DNA from: Euryarchaeota archaeon UBA102
Lineage (GTDB): Archaea > Thermoplasmatota > Poseidoniia > MGIII > CG-Epi1
Direction: 5' to 3'
Length of the DNA stretch: 64,000 bases
Assembly (NCBI GenBank): GCA_002509225.1
Contig: DAHL01000039.1
Span: 18,811-82,810, forward strand
The position numbers and the translations under genes are program-made. Within the stretch, counting starts at the first letter, position 1. Each line of letters opens with the position of its first letter. Below, piece after piece: positions 15,216 to 24,996 of this stretch. Under the pieces are notes generated by a model, which was given only the letters and a program-made list of their open reading frames with translations, was not told where the DNA came from and made no database searches.

Positions 15216-16181
15216 TTAAACAATAGCAGAATGTTTCACTCCAGTTCCCTTTTCTATTCTTCCTATTATTTGAGCATCTTCTCCTAAAATTTTCAAAGCT
15301 CTGTTTACATTTTCTTCTTTCATTGATATAATCATCCCCATTCCCATATTGAATGTACGATACATCTCTTTAGTTTCAATATCGCCCGTTTTTTGTAACC
15401 ATTCAAATACGTCTTGCACAGGGAGTGGATTATCTATAATATATCTAAATTTATTATTCATCCTAGGTATATTGTCAAGTCCACCTCCAGTTATGTGAGC
15501 TATCCCACTAACTTCAATCTCGCTTAGGAGTTTCATAATTTCTTTTACATATATTCTGGTCGGCTCAACTAATTTCTTACCAATTTCTTTATTCCCATCA
15601 TATATTTTACGAATAAGTGTATATCCATTTGAATGAGGTCCAGATGATTTTATTCCTATTAGCACATCACCTTCTGCAATTTTACTCCCATCTATCAAAT
15701 CTTCTTTAGAAACAACACCAACTGCAGTTCCTGCTATATCGAATCCATGTACTAGTTCAGGAACTACTGCAGTTTCTCCTCCCGAGAGTGTACAATTAGC
15801 TTGCCTACATCCTTCAGCAAGACCTTCTCCTAATTTTCCCATTATTTCATTATCTGGTTCATTCAAAGCAACATAATCTACAAAGCTTATTGGCTCCGCT
15901 CCAACACATATTAGATCATTCACATTCATCGCTACGCAATCTATTCCTACAGTGTGTAAACTATCCAGCTCTTCCGCTAGAAGAATCTTCGTTCCGACAC
16001 CATCAGTGCATACAGCTAACGCCTTATCGTCGAGTTTAACCAATCCCGCAAAACCATTCACAAGTTCAATAGGCTCCCCATTCCCCTTTCTATTAGTTCC
16101 TTTAATTTTTGCGATAAGTGATGCTGTAGCTTCATCACTTGCATCGATGTCAACTCCGGCTTCAGCATAGGTCTTTGCCAT
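15216..16181 (-). CDS. purM: Phosphoribosylformylglycinamidine cyclo-ligase
   Basis: Makes aminoimidazole ribonucleotide in purine synthesis. Motifs are the N-terminal YAEAGVDIDA, the metal/ATP region TDGVGTKILLA, AMNVNDLICVGAEP, LSGGETA, SSGPHSNGYTLIRK and the HITGGGL motif near residue 230. Length 321 is slightly shorter than E. coli PurM (345). It is a single-gene minus-strand unit between aconitase and the O-methyltransferase. Confidence 0.95.
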   Translation of the reverse strand: MAKTYAEAGVDIDASDEATASLIAKIKGTNRKGNGEPIELVNGFAGLVKLDDKALAVCTDGVGTKILLAEELDSLHTVGIDCVAMNVNDLICVGAEPISFVDYVALNEPDNEIMGKLGEGLAEGCRQANCTLSGGETAVVPELVHGFDIAGTAVGVVSKEDLIDGSKIAEGDVLIGIKSSGPHSNGYTLIRKIYDGNKEIGKKLVEPTRIYVKEIMKLLSEIEVSGIAHITGGGLDNIPRMNNKFRYIIDNPLPVQDVFEWLQKTGDIETKEMYRTFNMGMGMIISMKEENVNRALKILGEDAQIIGRIEKGTGVKHSAIV

Positions 16182-16238
16182 ACAACTTATCGAAACGGGC
16201 CTGCTATAAGCATTTTATGTACAATATGTTAACTCTTT

Positions 16239-16928
16239 ATGGCTGATTTAGAAACAGACAAGGGATATGGTTACCTCAACAAAGATGTAATCGAATGGCT
16301 ATCTAATTTACACGCTAAAGAAAATGATGCACATAAAGATGCTCTTTCGTATCTAAATAATTCAAACAATACGTTAGAAGGTTTACCGGCAATTCAGATA
16401 TCTCCATTAGATGGAAGGTTAATTGAAATTCTTTGTAGATTATCAAACGCTAAGAATGTAGTCGAGTTCGGTACCTTATCTGGTTATTCTGCACTTTGGA
16501 TTCTAAAAGCATTGCCCAAAGATGGTCATTTATGGACTGTTGAATTCAATCCAGATCACGCAAAAGTGGCACGTTCTGTGTTTAACAAAGCAGGGTTATC
16601 TGAAAAAGTTACTATCATTGAAATGTCGGGCGTTAATTCTCTTTCTCACTTATCAAATTCAGGCCCGTTTGATGTGATTTTTCTAGATGCAGATAAGGAA
16701 TCTTATGGTTTGTACGCTGACTGGGCTGTTGATAACTTACGAAAAGCAGGTTTACTCTTAGGTGATAATGCTTTACTTTTCGGCGAACTTTTAGATGATA
16801 TCGAAAATCCTAACACGACAAATGAAAGAGTAAAAGGCATGAGAAATTTCCATAAAATTCTTTCTGAAAAATTCGTTTCTACGTGCCTATTAACTCCTGA
16901 GGGACTGGGTGTTGGATTGCTAAAGTAA
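16239..16928 (+). CDS. Class I SAM-dependent O-methyltransferase (COMT/CCoAOMT-like)
   Basis: A 229-residue methyltransferase. The SAM-binding motif I is VVEFGTLSGYSALWI near residue 75, followed by the acidic VEFNPDHAKVA and the metal-linked FLDADKESYGLY, as in catechol and caffeoyl-CoA O-methyltransferases. LLGDNALLFG matches the family's second metal strand. The natural substrate in an archaeon is unknown. It stands alone, divergent from purM. Confidence 0.85.
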   Translation: MADLETDKGYGYLNKDVIEWLSNLHAKENDAHKDALSYLNNSNNTLEGLPAIQISPLDGRLIEILCRLSNAKNVVEFGTLSGYSALWILKALPKDGHLWTVEFNPDHAKVARSVFNKAGLSEKVTIIEMSGVNSLSHLSNSGPFDVIFLDADKESYGLYADWAVDNLRKAGLLLGDNALLFGELLDDIENPNTTNERVKGMRNFHKILSEKFVSTCLLTPEGLGVGLLK

Positions 16929-16944
16929 TATTCTATCTCATCGC

Positions 16945-16957
16945 TATATATTTTTAA
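16945..16957 (+). promoter_or_regulatory. TATA-like box for the giant subtilase gene
   Basis: TATATATTTTTAA is centred about 29 nt before the ATG at 16979 in the 50-nt gap after the O-methyltransferase. The spacing suggests a leaderless or very short-leader transcript. Confidence 0.55.
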
Positions 16958-16978
16958 CCCCCTAATGCTCGCTATTTT

Positions 16979-19900
16979 ATGTCGACGCATATATCCGCCC
17001 GCCGTGGTGTAAAAGAAACAGTTAGTGGTATAGGTTTTCTAGCCATATTAATCACATCAATTTTAGTTACAGGTTCTCTTACGAATTTCAGTTCCGCAGA
17101 AACTAATTCGGGTTATTATGATAAGACAGAACCCGTCAAAACAATAAGTGCTGGAGGAATTTATCTAAGAGCTGGAGAGGAAGTGCCAGAGTCGACAGAA
17201 AAATGGCAATTATCTAATGATGAAATTTCCGATGGGTCTTATTACATAGTTCAATTCAATTCTCCGCCCACTTTTCAGGATAGACTCTCTCTAAATTACT
17301 ACGGCATGGATTTCATTCAGTATCTTTCCGCTTCTTCTTGGCTTACTTTTGTACATCCATGGACTCTCGATATCCTCGAAACAAATTCAGATATCGTTTT
17401 CTATACACTTTATCAACCAGTCTACAAAGTTCAAGATTCCCTTTTTGAGAAATCAACAGATTCTATAGATGTCATCATTACATCAGCTAGAGGTGGTCTT
17501 TACGATCGTTCAGATTTATTATTCGAGTTGGATGCTATGGATGCTAGATTAATTTCAGTAGAAGGTCCAGGATCTCCATTTGTAAAAGCTTCCATACCAT
17601 TTTCAGAATTACACAAAATAGCTACAATAGAAGATGTCATAACTATTGACGAATTCGGAACGCCCCTTCCGTTAATGGATTTGATGCGTTCAGCAGATTA
17701 CATGGGTGTTGACCCTGTTCAAATGTTGTCTAGAAATGAAACCACAAATGAAATCATTTCTGGCCAATTCACCGGTCAAGGAATCTTAGGTCAAGTAAGG
17801 GAGGGTGGTATGGAATTTATTCACCCAGATTTGACTAATAATTTTTACGATGATTTCAACGAGAGCATGTGGTCTTCATCTATTTTAGACGGCGTACAAT
17901 CATTTAATGAAACTCACGTTGAAGTATGTAAACCGGAAACGGTTTCTGGCAACGGCCTATACAAAGTTCTTCTATATGATGAAGGAACTTTCAATTCTAC
18001 TGATAATTCTACCGATATTAATGGTTGGTACGACGGCACATTTACGGGTTCTTTACAAATTTTTGATTCTGGTGATAATGAAATTTCAACTTCAAACTTT
18101 ACCAATTCTTCATACTTAGAAGTGCCCTTTGAAATTGATGGTAATGGCCCATTCGAACTCAAATTCTGTATAGATTCCAATTTCGATGAAGGCAGTTATG
18201 ATATTCTAGATGTCTCCAATACTTTCTACAATATCGATCACGGCTGGGTCAGACACGGCACTTCTGTAGCAGGAATAATGTTCGGTACAGGTAATAATAA
18301 TCTACAAGCTACTGGAATGCTTCCCGAAGCAGAAGGCTCTTTCGGTTATCTTTTGAATTCATCTTATGAATCGTTAGGTAACTTGTGGAGGGGTGAATTC
18401 AATGACGGTACCTCTTCTATGTATAATGGTTTATTCCAACAAAACAGCTGGCGTAATGCATTAGGTGGAAATTACAATTCAGCTGCCGCAGACAGTGATT
18501 TAGCAATATCGACTTATCCACATGTTCTACAGTCCTTTTCTGCTGGAAATTATGCTTACATGGGTTCAACAGATTCAATGTCTGATATGGCTTCAGCTAA
18601 GAATATCATTTCTGTTGGTGGATTGTGGCATGAAGATACAGCTACTTTAGGTGATGATTACTATACCAATGGTAACGGAGCTAGTCGAGGCCCTACTGTC
18701 GATAATAGAGTGAAGCCGGATTTGGTAGGTCCATACAGTAGTATTTACACAATAGATATGATCGGCTCCAACGGCTACAGCAATACAAATTACACATCTG
18801 GTTTTGGCGGTACTAGTGGTGCAGGTCCCGTAGTTGTTGCAACTTCAGGCATTCTGTATCAGATGTATATGGAGAACTTTTTCGATAATAATCCTGAAGA
18901 GAATATTCCACTCTCTTCAACTATCAAGGCCTTGATGTTTGCTGATGCATATCAGTACCCAATGAATGATAATAATCTCATGTACAGAAATATACAAGGC
19001 TGGGGAACTCCAGATATTGAAAGGTCATACAATCTCGGCTCCGAAGGACATTTCTTCGTTGACGGAGGTATAGATTTAGAAGCTGGCGATTCTTGGTCAG
19101 AAGAAGTATATGTTGATGGCGGAACAAGCCTCAAAGTTTCTATGGTTTGGATAGATCCTGCTGCTTCTACTTATCCAGAAGTTTGTAATGATAACGATGA
19201 ATGTTTTTCACGTTCTTTAGTCAATAATTTAGATTTGAAATTAACATCACCATCTGGTATGGTGTATTATGGAAACAACGGCCTTCATGACAGTATTTGG
19301 AGCGTTTCAGATATGGCTACTAATGATTGGAGCTTCTCTGATAATGGATTTGAAAATCACACCGAAGCTTATCTGGACGATTTGAATAATGTAGAGAATG
19401 TTTTCATTCAGGTTCCAGAATCTGGAATATGGACTGTAGAAGTTTCTGCAAGAGATGGTGATTTAGGAACTCCTGAAGGTCCACAAGATTTCTCATTAGT
19501 TGCTTCAGGTATTGTCAGAGACTATAATCCTGATATGATATCTATAGATTCACTAGGTGGAACTGACTTCGTTCGTGGAGATTCAGACATAGAGGGAACA
19601 GCCGTTTCATCTTTAGAATTCGCAGTATTCAGAGAATCTTTCGATGATTGGGATTTGGAATCAAGCGGCTGGTCAATTTCCAATACACCTGAAGAACCAA
19701 GTTCTGAATTTATCGATGGAGTGCAGTTCTTTGAAGATAGTGGTTGTGTTGAAAATAATCTCGAATTACATTCAAGCACTTACAATGCGATACTTTATGA
19801 TTCTACAGGAGATGGTTGGTCTTCCGATAATGTTACAGGTAATGTAACTATAACTAGCGGAGTCGAACCTGATACTGAACAACTCGCATTTGCCAGTTTT

Positions 19901-22900
19901 ACAAACGGGGCTATCATTGAGGTCTCTTTCGAAATTACAGATGATGAGACATTTGTCACAGCTACATTCTGTATAGATTCTAATTTCGATGAAGGCAGTT
20001 ATGATATTCTCTATATTCCACCAGAACCTGTAAATGAATTTTGGATTAGTAGTTATTATGATGACTCAGAAGGTGGAAGGAGTGCATATTCTACAGGTCT
20101 ATCGACAGGTGGAGATCCATCTTTGAGTAGTCAGTATATGGATAATTCAACATCCACCTTATCTCATCCACTAGATATAGAAGACTATCAAAATCCATAC
20201 ATTGTTTTCGATTATATGGTGGACGCTAATGAAGGTGAAGATTTCCTAGAATTCGAAGCTTTCGCGGGAGGTAATGGTTTAGCTTCAGAAATTTTCAGCG
20301 GTTCATCAGATGGTTGGGAATCTGCAATGATTGATATCACTCCAGGCGAGGGCGATTTAGAAAGTTTCAGCTTCACTTTCTCTAGTTCAGCACCATATCT
20401 CGGTATTTACTTTGAAGTTCACTATGACGTATTCGGCCCCGGCTCACCAGGTGACGAATTCCATGTTTATGGTAATATTCCAGAACTCGGTGCCGATGGG
20501 GACGGTTCTTGGAATTCTGATAATTCTGTTGTTATGGAGTCTGTAGGAGATAATCTTTACGGAGTGACTATCGATGTTTCAGCTTCTGCTGGTCAGGATA
20601 TCGAATATCTCTTTTTGAAGAAGAACGGAGGTTCAACAGAGTATGAAGTTGAGAATGATAATAATTCTAATCCAGAATCTTATCGTAACGGTACTCTTCC
20701 TTCCGAAGGTAGTGTTGAGACTAACGCTACTTGGGGTAATCTCAGTATCAGTAATTGGACAGATATCGCTCCTCAAGATAACGGAATAGGTGCTTTTGTC
20801 GATGAAATAGAAATATTCGCAGAGATGTCATCATCAGTTTCTGTTATGATTTCTGCAGGAACAGATTTTGACGAAAATGATATGTGGGAGGATGCTAACG
20901 TACTAGGTACTTCATGGTCTTACGCTTGGTCTACTTCAGATTATGTAGATGGCGATCACTCAATAAAAGCCCAAGTTTGTTACGGGGACGTCTGTTTCGA
21001 AACCGAAGCTTCTTCGATTAGAGTAGATAATACAAGACCCCACAATCCAGACAGTTTCACTTCAAACATAGAAGTCAATACTTGGTCCAGTGTAAGTGAC
21101 ATTTATGTGGAGTGGTCAGGAGCTTACGATCTAAATGGAGAAATAGCAGGCTATTCAGCTATTTGGAATAAAGAATCAAGTAGTATACCTCCTGCAGAGA
21201 TATCTACTACCGATTCAAATCTTTCCTTTACAGTTGATGAAACTGGAGAATATTATGTTCATATAAGAGCAGTCGATTCGACAGGTTATTGGAATAATTC
21301 TGTTTACACTATAGGGCCATTTAAGATAGATTTAACTAACCCTGAAGTATCTATCGATAGTCCATCCAATTATCAATATTTCAATACAGATACTATCACC
21401 GTTTCTTGGGGTGGTTCTGATGATCACAGCGGTGTTGATTACTACGAACTTTACGTTTACGATGCAGATGGTAATTTCGAATCTTACGAAGGCACCTTTA
21501 CATGGAACACTCAGAAAACATTAACACTTTCTGAAGGTGTCCATTCTCTTCAAGTAATCGTTTATGATATAGTTGGTCACAGTACTGCTGATTCTATTAT
21601 GGTAATAATCGATCTAACAGATCCTACAGTTGCAATCACATCACCTAATGAAGGGTCATATCATAATTCTATGCCAGTTTCTTTCACATGGGATGGTAGT
21701 GATTCGGGTACGCCATTATCTGATGTTGCAAGCTATGAAATTAAATTTGATGATGGTCAATGGTCTGCTCCAGACAATTCGAATTCTCATTCAGAATCTT
21801 TTTCAGATGGCACTCACACTGTTTCAGTTAAAGTAACCGATCTGGCCGGCAATCAATACGAAACTTCTTTAAGTTTCATAACAGATTTAACCAATCCTTC
21901 TGTTTCAATTTCTTCTCCTGAAGCAGGCTTTATTGTTAGCTCAACAACTCTTCAAGTTTCTTGGTCTGGTTCTGATGAAACTTCAGGTATTGATTATTAT
22001 TCAATGAGTGTCAATTCAGGCCCATGGCAAAATTTAGGTTCAGACACTTCCTTCGACTTTACAGATTTATCTAATGGAGATTACACTGTTGATATTATGA
22101 TTACAGATGTAGCTGGAAACTCTGCTTCAGATTCAGTTTCCTTCACAATCGATATATCTTCTCCCTCTGTATCCTTCACTTATCCTTCTGACGGTGCAGA
22201 ATTTTCAGTTTCATCAGTAACTGTTACTTGGGATGGTAGCGATTCTCAAACTTGGTTATCTAGTTACGATATCAGGATAGATGAAGGTGTTTGGGAATCA
22301 GTAGATCTCGATATTGAAAGGACTTTTGCTAATCTATCAGAAGGTATGCACACTGTAGATGTCATGGTCTATGATGCTGCTGGCAATACTATGAATTCTA
22401 CCGTTTCATTCGTTATTGATACTGTTTCTCCTGGTGCAGAATTGGAAGTTATGGATGAATTATATGGAACGGCCCCAATTTCAATCGAGTGGACAACTTA
22501 CGATAATACTACCGGTGTAAGTCACACACTCATCAAATTCGATGACGGTGAATGGACTGATATGGGTATTCTGACCGAATCCCAAATTCCAGATTTACAA
22601 GATGGAATGCATGAAATTACAATAAGGGTAGTCGACAATGTTGACAATTCTTACGAAACTTCAGTGAGTTTCAATTTGGACACTACTGCACCCACATTAA
22701 CTGCTGACATAGATATTCAATATCGTTTGGTTGATGAAGGGTTACCTGTTGAATTTAGTTGGGCTACTTCAGATGAAAATAGCGGTATAGATTATTTGGA
22801 GATACGCATATTCGGCACATATGTAGTTGAGGGAGTTACACAAACAGTCGATACTACGTTCGCCCCAGATTCCTCTCTTCAGGATTTCATTTTCGATTCA

Positions 22901-23098
22901 GATTATGAATTATACACCTATGGGGAATTCACAGTAACCATATCTGCATATGACGTAGCAGGTAATGTGCAAACAACAAGTATAAACTTCGAAGTCAAAG
23001 AGGGTGGCATTCAAAATATTGAATATTATCTCGCCGGTTTCCTTGGTGTAACTGTACTCATCTCTGCTTTAGGTACCATCTTTTCACGTAAGGATTGA
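16979..23098 (+). CDS. Giant membrane-anchored KP-43-like S8 subtilase with inserted modules and Ig-like repeats
   Basis: Secreted 2039-residue protein. Signal segment about 16-40; prodomain to about 260; S8 core with H426 (RHGTSVAGI), oxyanion N524 (SAGN) and Ser613 (GTSGAGP), plus the ASRGPTVDNRVKPD motif. The catalytic Asp position, seven residues before HPDL, is Glu275 (GAG at 17801-17803). A C-terminal jelly-roll with NNLDLKL and NNVENVFI (about 700-845) matches the KP-43 group. Next come a MAM-like region (about 885-1165), a possible starch-binding-like fold (1170-1255), an FN3-like domain (1350-1450) and about six Ig-like repeats (1450-2008) carrying motifs such as SWSGSDETSGIDYY. A single TM segment at 2014-2033 ends in FSRKD. 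A Cys-bounded module is inserted twice (residues about 304-411 and 912-1012). Likely degrades extracellular protein if the Asp-to-Glu triad is active. Confidence 0.85.
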   Translation: MSTHISARRGVKETVSGIGFLAILITSILVTGSLTNFSSAETNSGYYDKTEPVKTISAGGIYLRAGEEVPESTEKWQLSNDEISDGSYYIVQFNSPPTFQDRLSLNYYGMDFIQYLSASSWLTFVHPWTLDILETNSDIVFYTLYQPVYKVQDSLFEKSTDSIDVIITSARGGLYDRSDLLFELDAMDARLISVEGPGSPFVKASIPFSELHKIATIEDVITIDEFGTPLPLMDLMRSADYMGVDPVQMLSRNETTNEIISGQFTGQGILGQVREGGMEFIHPDLTNNFYDDFNESMWSSSILDGVQSFNETHVEVCKPETVSGNGLYKVLLYDEGTFNSTDNSTDINGWYDGTFTGSLQIFDSGDNEISTSNFTNSSYLEVPFEIDGNGPFELKFCIDSNFDEGSYDILDVSNTFYNIDHGWVRHGTSVAGIMFGTGNNNLQATGMLPEAEGSFGYLLNSSYESLGNLWRGEFNDGTSSMYNGLFQQNSWRNALGGNYNSAAADSDLAISTYPHVLQSFSAGNYAYMGSTDSMSDMASAKNIISVGGLWHEDTATLGDDYYTNGNGASRGPTVDNRVKPDLVGPYSSIYTIDMIGSNGYSNTNYTSGFGGTSGAGPVVVATSGILYQMYMENFFDNNPEENIPLSSTIKALMFADAYQYPMNDNNLMYRNIQGWGTPDIERSYNLGSEGHFFVDGGIDLEAGDSWSEEVYVDGGTSLKVSMVWIDPAASTYPEVCNDNDECFSRSLVNNLDLKLTSPSGMVYYGNNGLHDSIWSVSDMATNDWSFSDNGFENHTEAYLDDLNNVENVFIQVPESGIWTVEVSARDGDLGTPEGPQDFSLVASGIVRDYNPDMISIDSLGGTDFVRGDSDIEGTAVSSLEFAVFRESFDDWDLESSGWSISNTPEEPSSEFIDGVQFFEDSGCVENNLELHSSTYNAILYDSTGDGWSSDNVTGNVTITSGVEPDTEQLAFASFTNGAIIEVSFEITDDETFVTATFCIDSNFDEGSYDILYIPPEPVNEFWISSYYDDSEGGRSAYSTGLSTGGDPSLSSQYMDNSTSTLSHPLDIEDYQNPYIVFDYMVDANEGEDFLEFEAFAGGNGLASEIFSGSSDGWESAMIDITPGEGDLESFSFTFSSSAPYLGIYFEVHYDVFGPGSPGDEFHVYGNIPELGADGDGSWNSDNSVVMESVGDNLYGVTIDVSASAGQDIEYLFLKKNGGSTEYEVENDNNSNPESYRNGTLPSEGSVETNATWGNLSISNWTDIAPQDNGIGAFVDEIEIFAEMSSSVSVMISAGTDFDENDMWEDANVLGTSWSYAWSTSDYVDGDHSIKAQVCYGDVCFETEASSIRVDNTRPHNPDSFTSNIEVNTWSSVSDIYVEWSGAYDLNGEIAGYSAIWNKESSSIPPAEISTTDSNLSFTVDETGEYYVHIRAVDSTGYWNNSVYTIGPFKIDLTNPEVSIDSPSNYQYFNTDTITVSWGGSDDHSGVDYYELYVYDADGNFESYEGTFTWNTQKTLTLSEGVHSLQVIVYDIVGHSTADSIMVIIDLTDPTVAITSPNEGSYHNSMPVSFTWDGSDSGTPLSDVASYEIKFDDGQWSAPDNSNSHSESFSDGTHTVSVKVTDLAGNQYETSLSFITDLTNPSVSISSPEAGFIVSSTTLQVSWSGSDETSGIDYYSMSVNSGPWQNLGSDTSFDFTDLSNGDYTVDIMITDVAGNSASDSVSFTIDISSPSVSFTYPSDGAEFSVSSVTVTWDGSDSQTWLSSYDIRIDEGVWESVDLDIERTFANLSEGMHTVDVMVYDAAGNTMNSTVSFVIDTVSPGAELEVMDELYGTAPISIEWTTYDNTTGVSHTLIKFDDGEWTDMGILTESQIPDLQDGMHEITIRVVDNVDNSYETSVSFNLDTTAPTLTADIDIQYRLVDEGLPVEFSWATSDENSGIDYLEIRIFGTYVVEGVTQTVDTTFAPDSSLQDFIFDSDYELYTYGEFTVTISAYDVAGNVQTTSINFEVKEGGIQNIEYYLAGFLGVTVLISALGTIFSRKD
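17888..18211 (+). repeat. Cys-bounded GxGW-type module, copy 1, inserted in the subtilase catalytic domain
   Basis: Residues about 304-411 of the subtilase lie between the Asp/Glu and His regions. The module begins DGVQSF, has C317 and C397, an LLYDEG and NGWYDG core, and ends FCIDSNFDEGSYDIL. Its end is 43/45 nt identical to copy 2 (18164-18208 against 19967-20011). Confidence 0.7.
19712..20014 (+). repeat. Cys-bounded GDGW module, copy 2, inserted in the MAM-like region
   Basis: Residues about 912-1012. It begins IDGVQFFED, has C923 and C998, a YDSTGDGWSSD core and the same FCIDSNFDEGSYDIL end as copy 1. Host-domain sequence continues on both sides (SGWSISN before, EFWISSYYDD after). Confidence 0.7.
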
Positions 23099-23103
23099 TC
23101 ATT

Positions 23104-23817
23104 CTATTCTATTATAGATTCACCTTTCATATCGTGATTAAGGGTGTAAAAATATCCTATTTGTGCAGTGAAGACCATCGTCCATTCAAAAAAGGCCGTC
23201 CAAGCATGCACGCCGTGTAAATGATCAGGACCTAATGATTCATACATGAATAGTGGCTCCACCCCATCTGGTACAAAGTAGCCTAGAAGTAAGAAACTGG
23301 CATATCCTGCAAAATTCAATAACATTCTAAGTCTAATCAATTCTTTTGGATAGTTGTCTATGTTTCTTACTACTAATATGGCGATTGTTCCTAATGTCAG
23401 AACGAGAAAGAAATAAATTCCTGCAGTAAGTCCATGAGGAACTGCATATTTGTTCAAAGGAAAATTCACACACCAGATAAAAGATACAGTTGCTAATTGC
23501 GTCATTACAAACACCATCAAATTCGCTCTATGCCATTTTTTATCGGCATTCGAAGCGCGTAATTCCTTATCCCATTTTTCATATAACTTCAACCAGACTG
23601 GTATGGATAATATCCCGGCTAATGTTAATCCAAATGTCCATATCATTCCTTCAGGATTCGCATATTCATCTAGTTCTGATATGGTAGGTAACCAAGCTTC
23701 ATGATGTCCATTCATTACTCCTATAATGTATGAAATCACGAGAGTTAGGAATGCAAGTAACAACATACAATTTAGAAGTTTTTGAGCTTCGCTTTGATTT
23801 CGATAGATCAACTTCAC
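23104..23817 (-). CDS. Frag1/DRAM/Sfk1-like six-TM membrane protein, copy A
   Basis: A 237-residue integral membrane protein with about six TM segments. After TM1 comes WLPTISELDEYANPEG, which resembles the conserved first-loop motif of the Frag1/DRAM/Sfk1 family, best known from eukaryotic PGAP2 and DRAM. The function in archaea is unknown. It is a tandem paralogue of the next gene: equal length, the same N-terminal MKLIYRNQSEAQKLLNCML, and a shared WDKELRASNADKKW loop. The gene ends 6 nt from the convergent subtilase stop. Confidence 0.6.
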   Translation of the reverse strand: MKLIYRNQSEAQKLLNCMLLLAFLTLVISYIIGVMNGHHEAWLPTISELDEYANPEGMIWTFGLTLAGILSIPVWLKLYEKWDKELRASNADKKWHRANLMVFVMTQLATVSFIWCVNFPLNKYAVPHGLTAGIYFFLVLTLGTIAILVVRNIDNYPKELIRLRMLLNFAGYASFLLLGYFVPDGVEPLFMYESLGPDHLHGVHAWTAFFEWTMVFTAQIGYFYTLNHDMKGESIIE

Positions 23818-23851
23818 GAATTCTATATTCTATTAAACTGGTTTTAAGTCT

Positions 23852-24565
23852 TTATTGTATAGTTTCGCCTTCTAAATCATAGTTGAATGTATAGAAATAA
23901 CTCATGTGTGCAATAAACACCATCAACCATTCGAATAGCGCAGCCATCCCATGCACTGCATGGTCATGATTATCAGCCCAATTCGAATCCGGGTCATTTA
24001 TTGCTTCTATCATCTCTTCAGGAACAAAGGCCCCCATCAATATCATACAGGCATATCCTGCTACATTCATTCCTATCCTCATTTTAATCAAATCTTTAGG
24101 ATAGTTGTCTATTTTTCTAACAATTAATATAGTAAGTGTTCCTACGCTAAGAATCAACCAAAAGTAAACTCCTGCTGTAATTCCATGAGGAACTGGATAT
24201 TCGTTGAACGGTAAGTTTACACACCATATCAAAGATACAGTTGCAATCTGCGCCATTACAAATACCAACATATTTGCTTTCAGCCATTTTTTATCGGCAT
24301 TCGAAGCGCGTAATTCCTTATCCCATTTTCTATATAATTTCATCCATATAGGTATAGATATTATCCCAGCAAAAGTCAATCCAAAAGTCCACACTCTCCC
24401 TTCTGGTTCATATTGATCCAATTCTGATATGAACGGTAGCCATGCTACATGATTCTTATTCATTACGGCCATAATATATGCTACCACAATCGCTAGAAAC
24501 GCAATCAACAGCATACAATTCAGAAGTTTTTGTGCTTCACTTTGATTTCTATAAATTAATTTCAC
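23852..24565 (-). CDS. Frag1/DRAM/Sfk1-like six-TM membrane protein, copy B
   Basis: The upstream member of the tandem pair, also 237 residues with about six TM segments. It has WLPFISELDQYEPEGRVWTF in the first loop and the same basic cytoplasmic loop RASNADKKW as copy A. A block of about 45 nt coding for that loop is essentially identical in both genes, which suggests recent duplication or gene conversion, while the C-terminal loops differ (FVPEEMIEAINDPDSNW here). The 34-nt spacer suggests one transcript. Function unknown. Confidence 0.6.
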   Translation of the reverse strand: MKLIYRNQSEAQKLLNCMLLIAFLAIVVAYIMAVMNKNHVAWLPFISELDQYEPEGRVWTFGLTFAGIISIPIWMKLYRKWDKELRASNADKKWLKANMLVFVMAQIATVSLIWCVNLPFNEYPVPHGITAGVYFWLILSVGTLTILIVRKIDNYPKDLIKMRIGMNVAGYACMILMGAFVPEEMIEAINDPDSNWADNHDHAVHGMAALFEWLMVFIAHMSYFYTFNYDLEGETIQ

Positions 24566-24597
24566 AAAACACCTATCTCCGTTTACGTGCTTTAAGT

Positions 24598-24996
24598 TTA
24601 TGGATTATTAAATTTTCCAAATACACCCCACCCAGTCCACATTATCTTCTCATCAATCGCAATTAGTATGTAATATATGTTTGAGTAACCATCAATTACC
24701 TTTTCTACCAAACAGGGCAAACAATCATCTTCTAACCACTTCTCAATTATTTTTGCTTGAGGCATACGCAGAGTTTCTGCAACATTTTTTAATTCAATTA
24801 ATCGTCTCTGTAAATCCGTTACAAATTCAGGCGAATCTCTCAGCGCTCTCGTTATGTGATTTATCTTAATTTTTTCCATATCAATTTCTGGATTTTCCAT
24901 TTCTGTAAAACGTTCTTTTAGTGTTTTTTCTCCTAATATTTCCGTAGCACCCTCAAGCAAAAATTGAATAACACTCATTCGTTTTTCTTTATCCAT
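24598..24996 (-). CDS. Uncharacterised 132-residue protein
   Basis: Not recognised. It is mostly alpha-helical and highly charged, with an LLEGATEILGEKTLKERF N-terminal helix, a Cys pair in DDCLPC near residue 93, and a hydrophobic C-terminal part (NIYYILIAID) too short for a clear TM domain. It overlaps the end of trmJ by 8 nt on the same strand, so it is likely translated with it and could relate to tRNA modification. That is context only. Confidence 0.5.
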   Translation of the reverse strand: MDKEKRMSVIQFLLEGATEILGEKTLKERFTEMENPEIDMEKIKINHITRALRDSPEFVTDLQRRLIELKNVAETLRMPQAKIIEKWLEDDCLPCLVEKVIDGYSNIYYILIAIDEKIMWTGWGVFGKFNNP

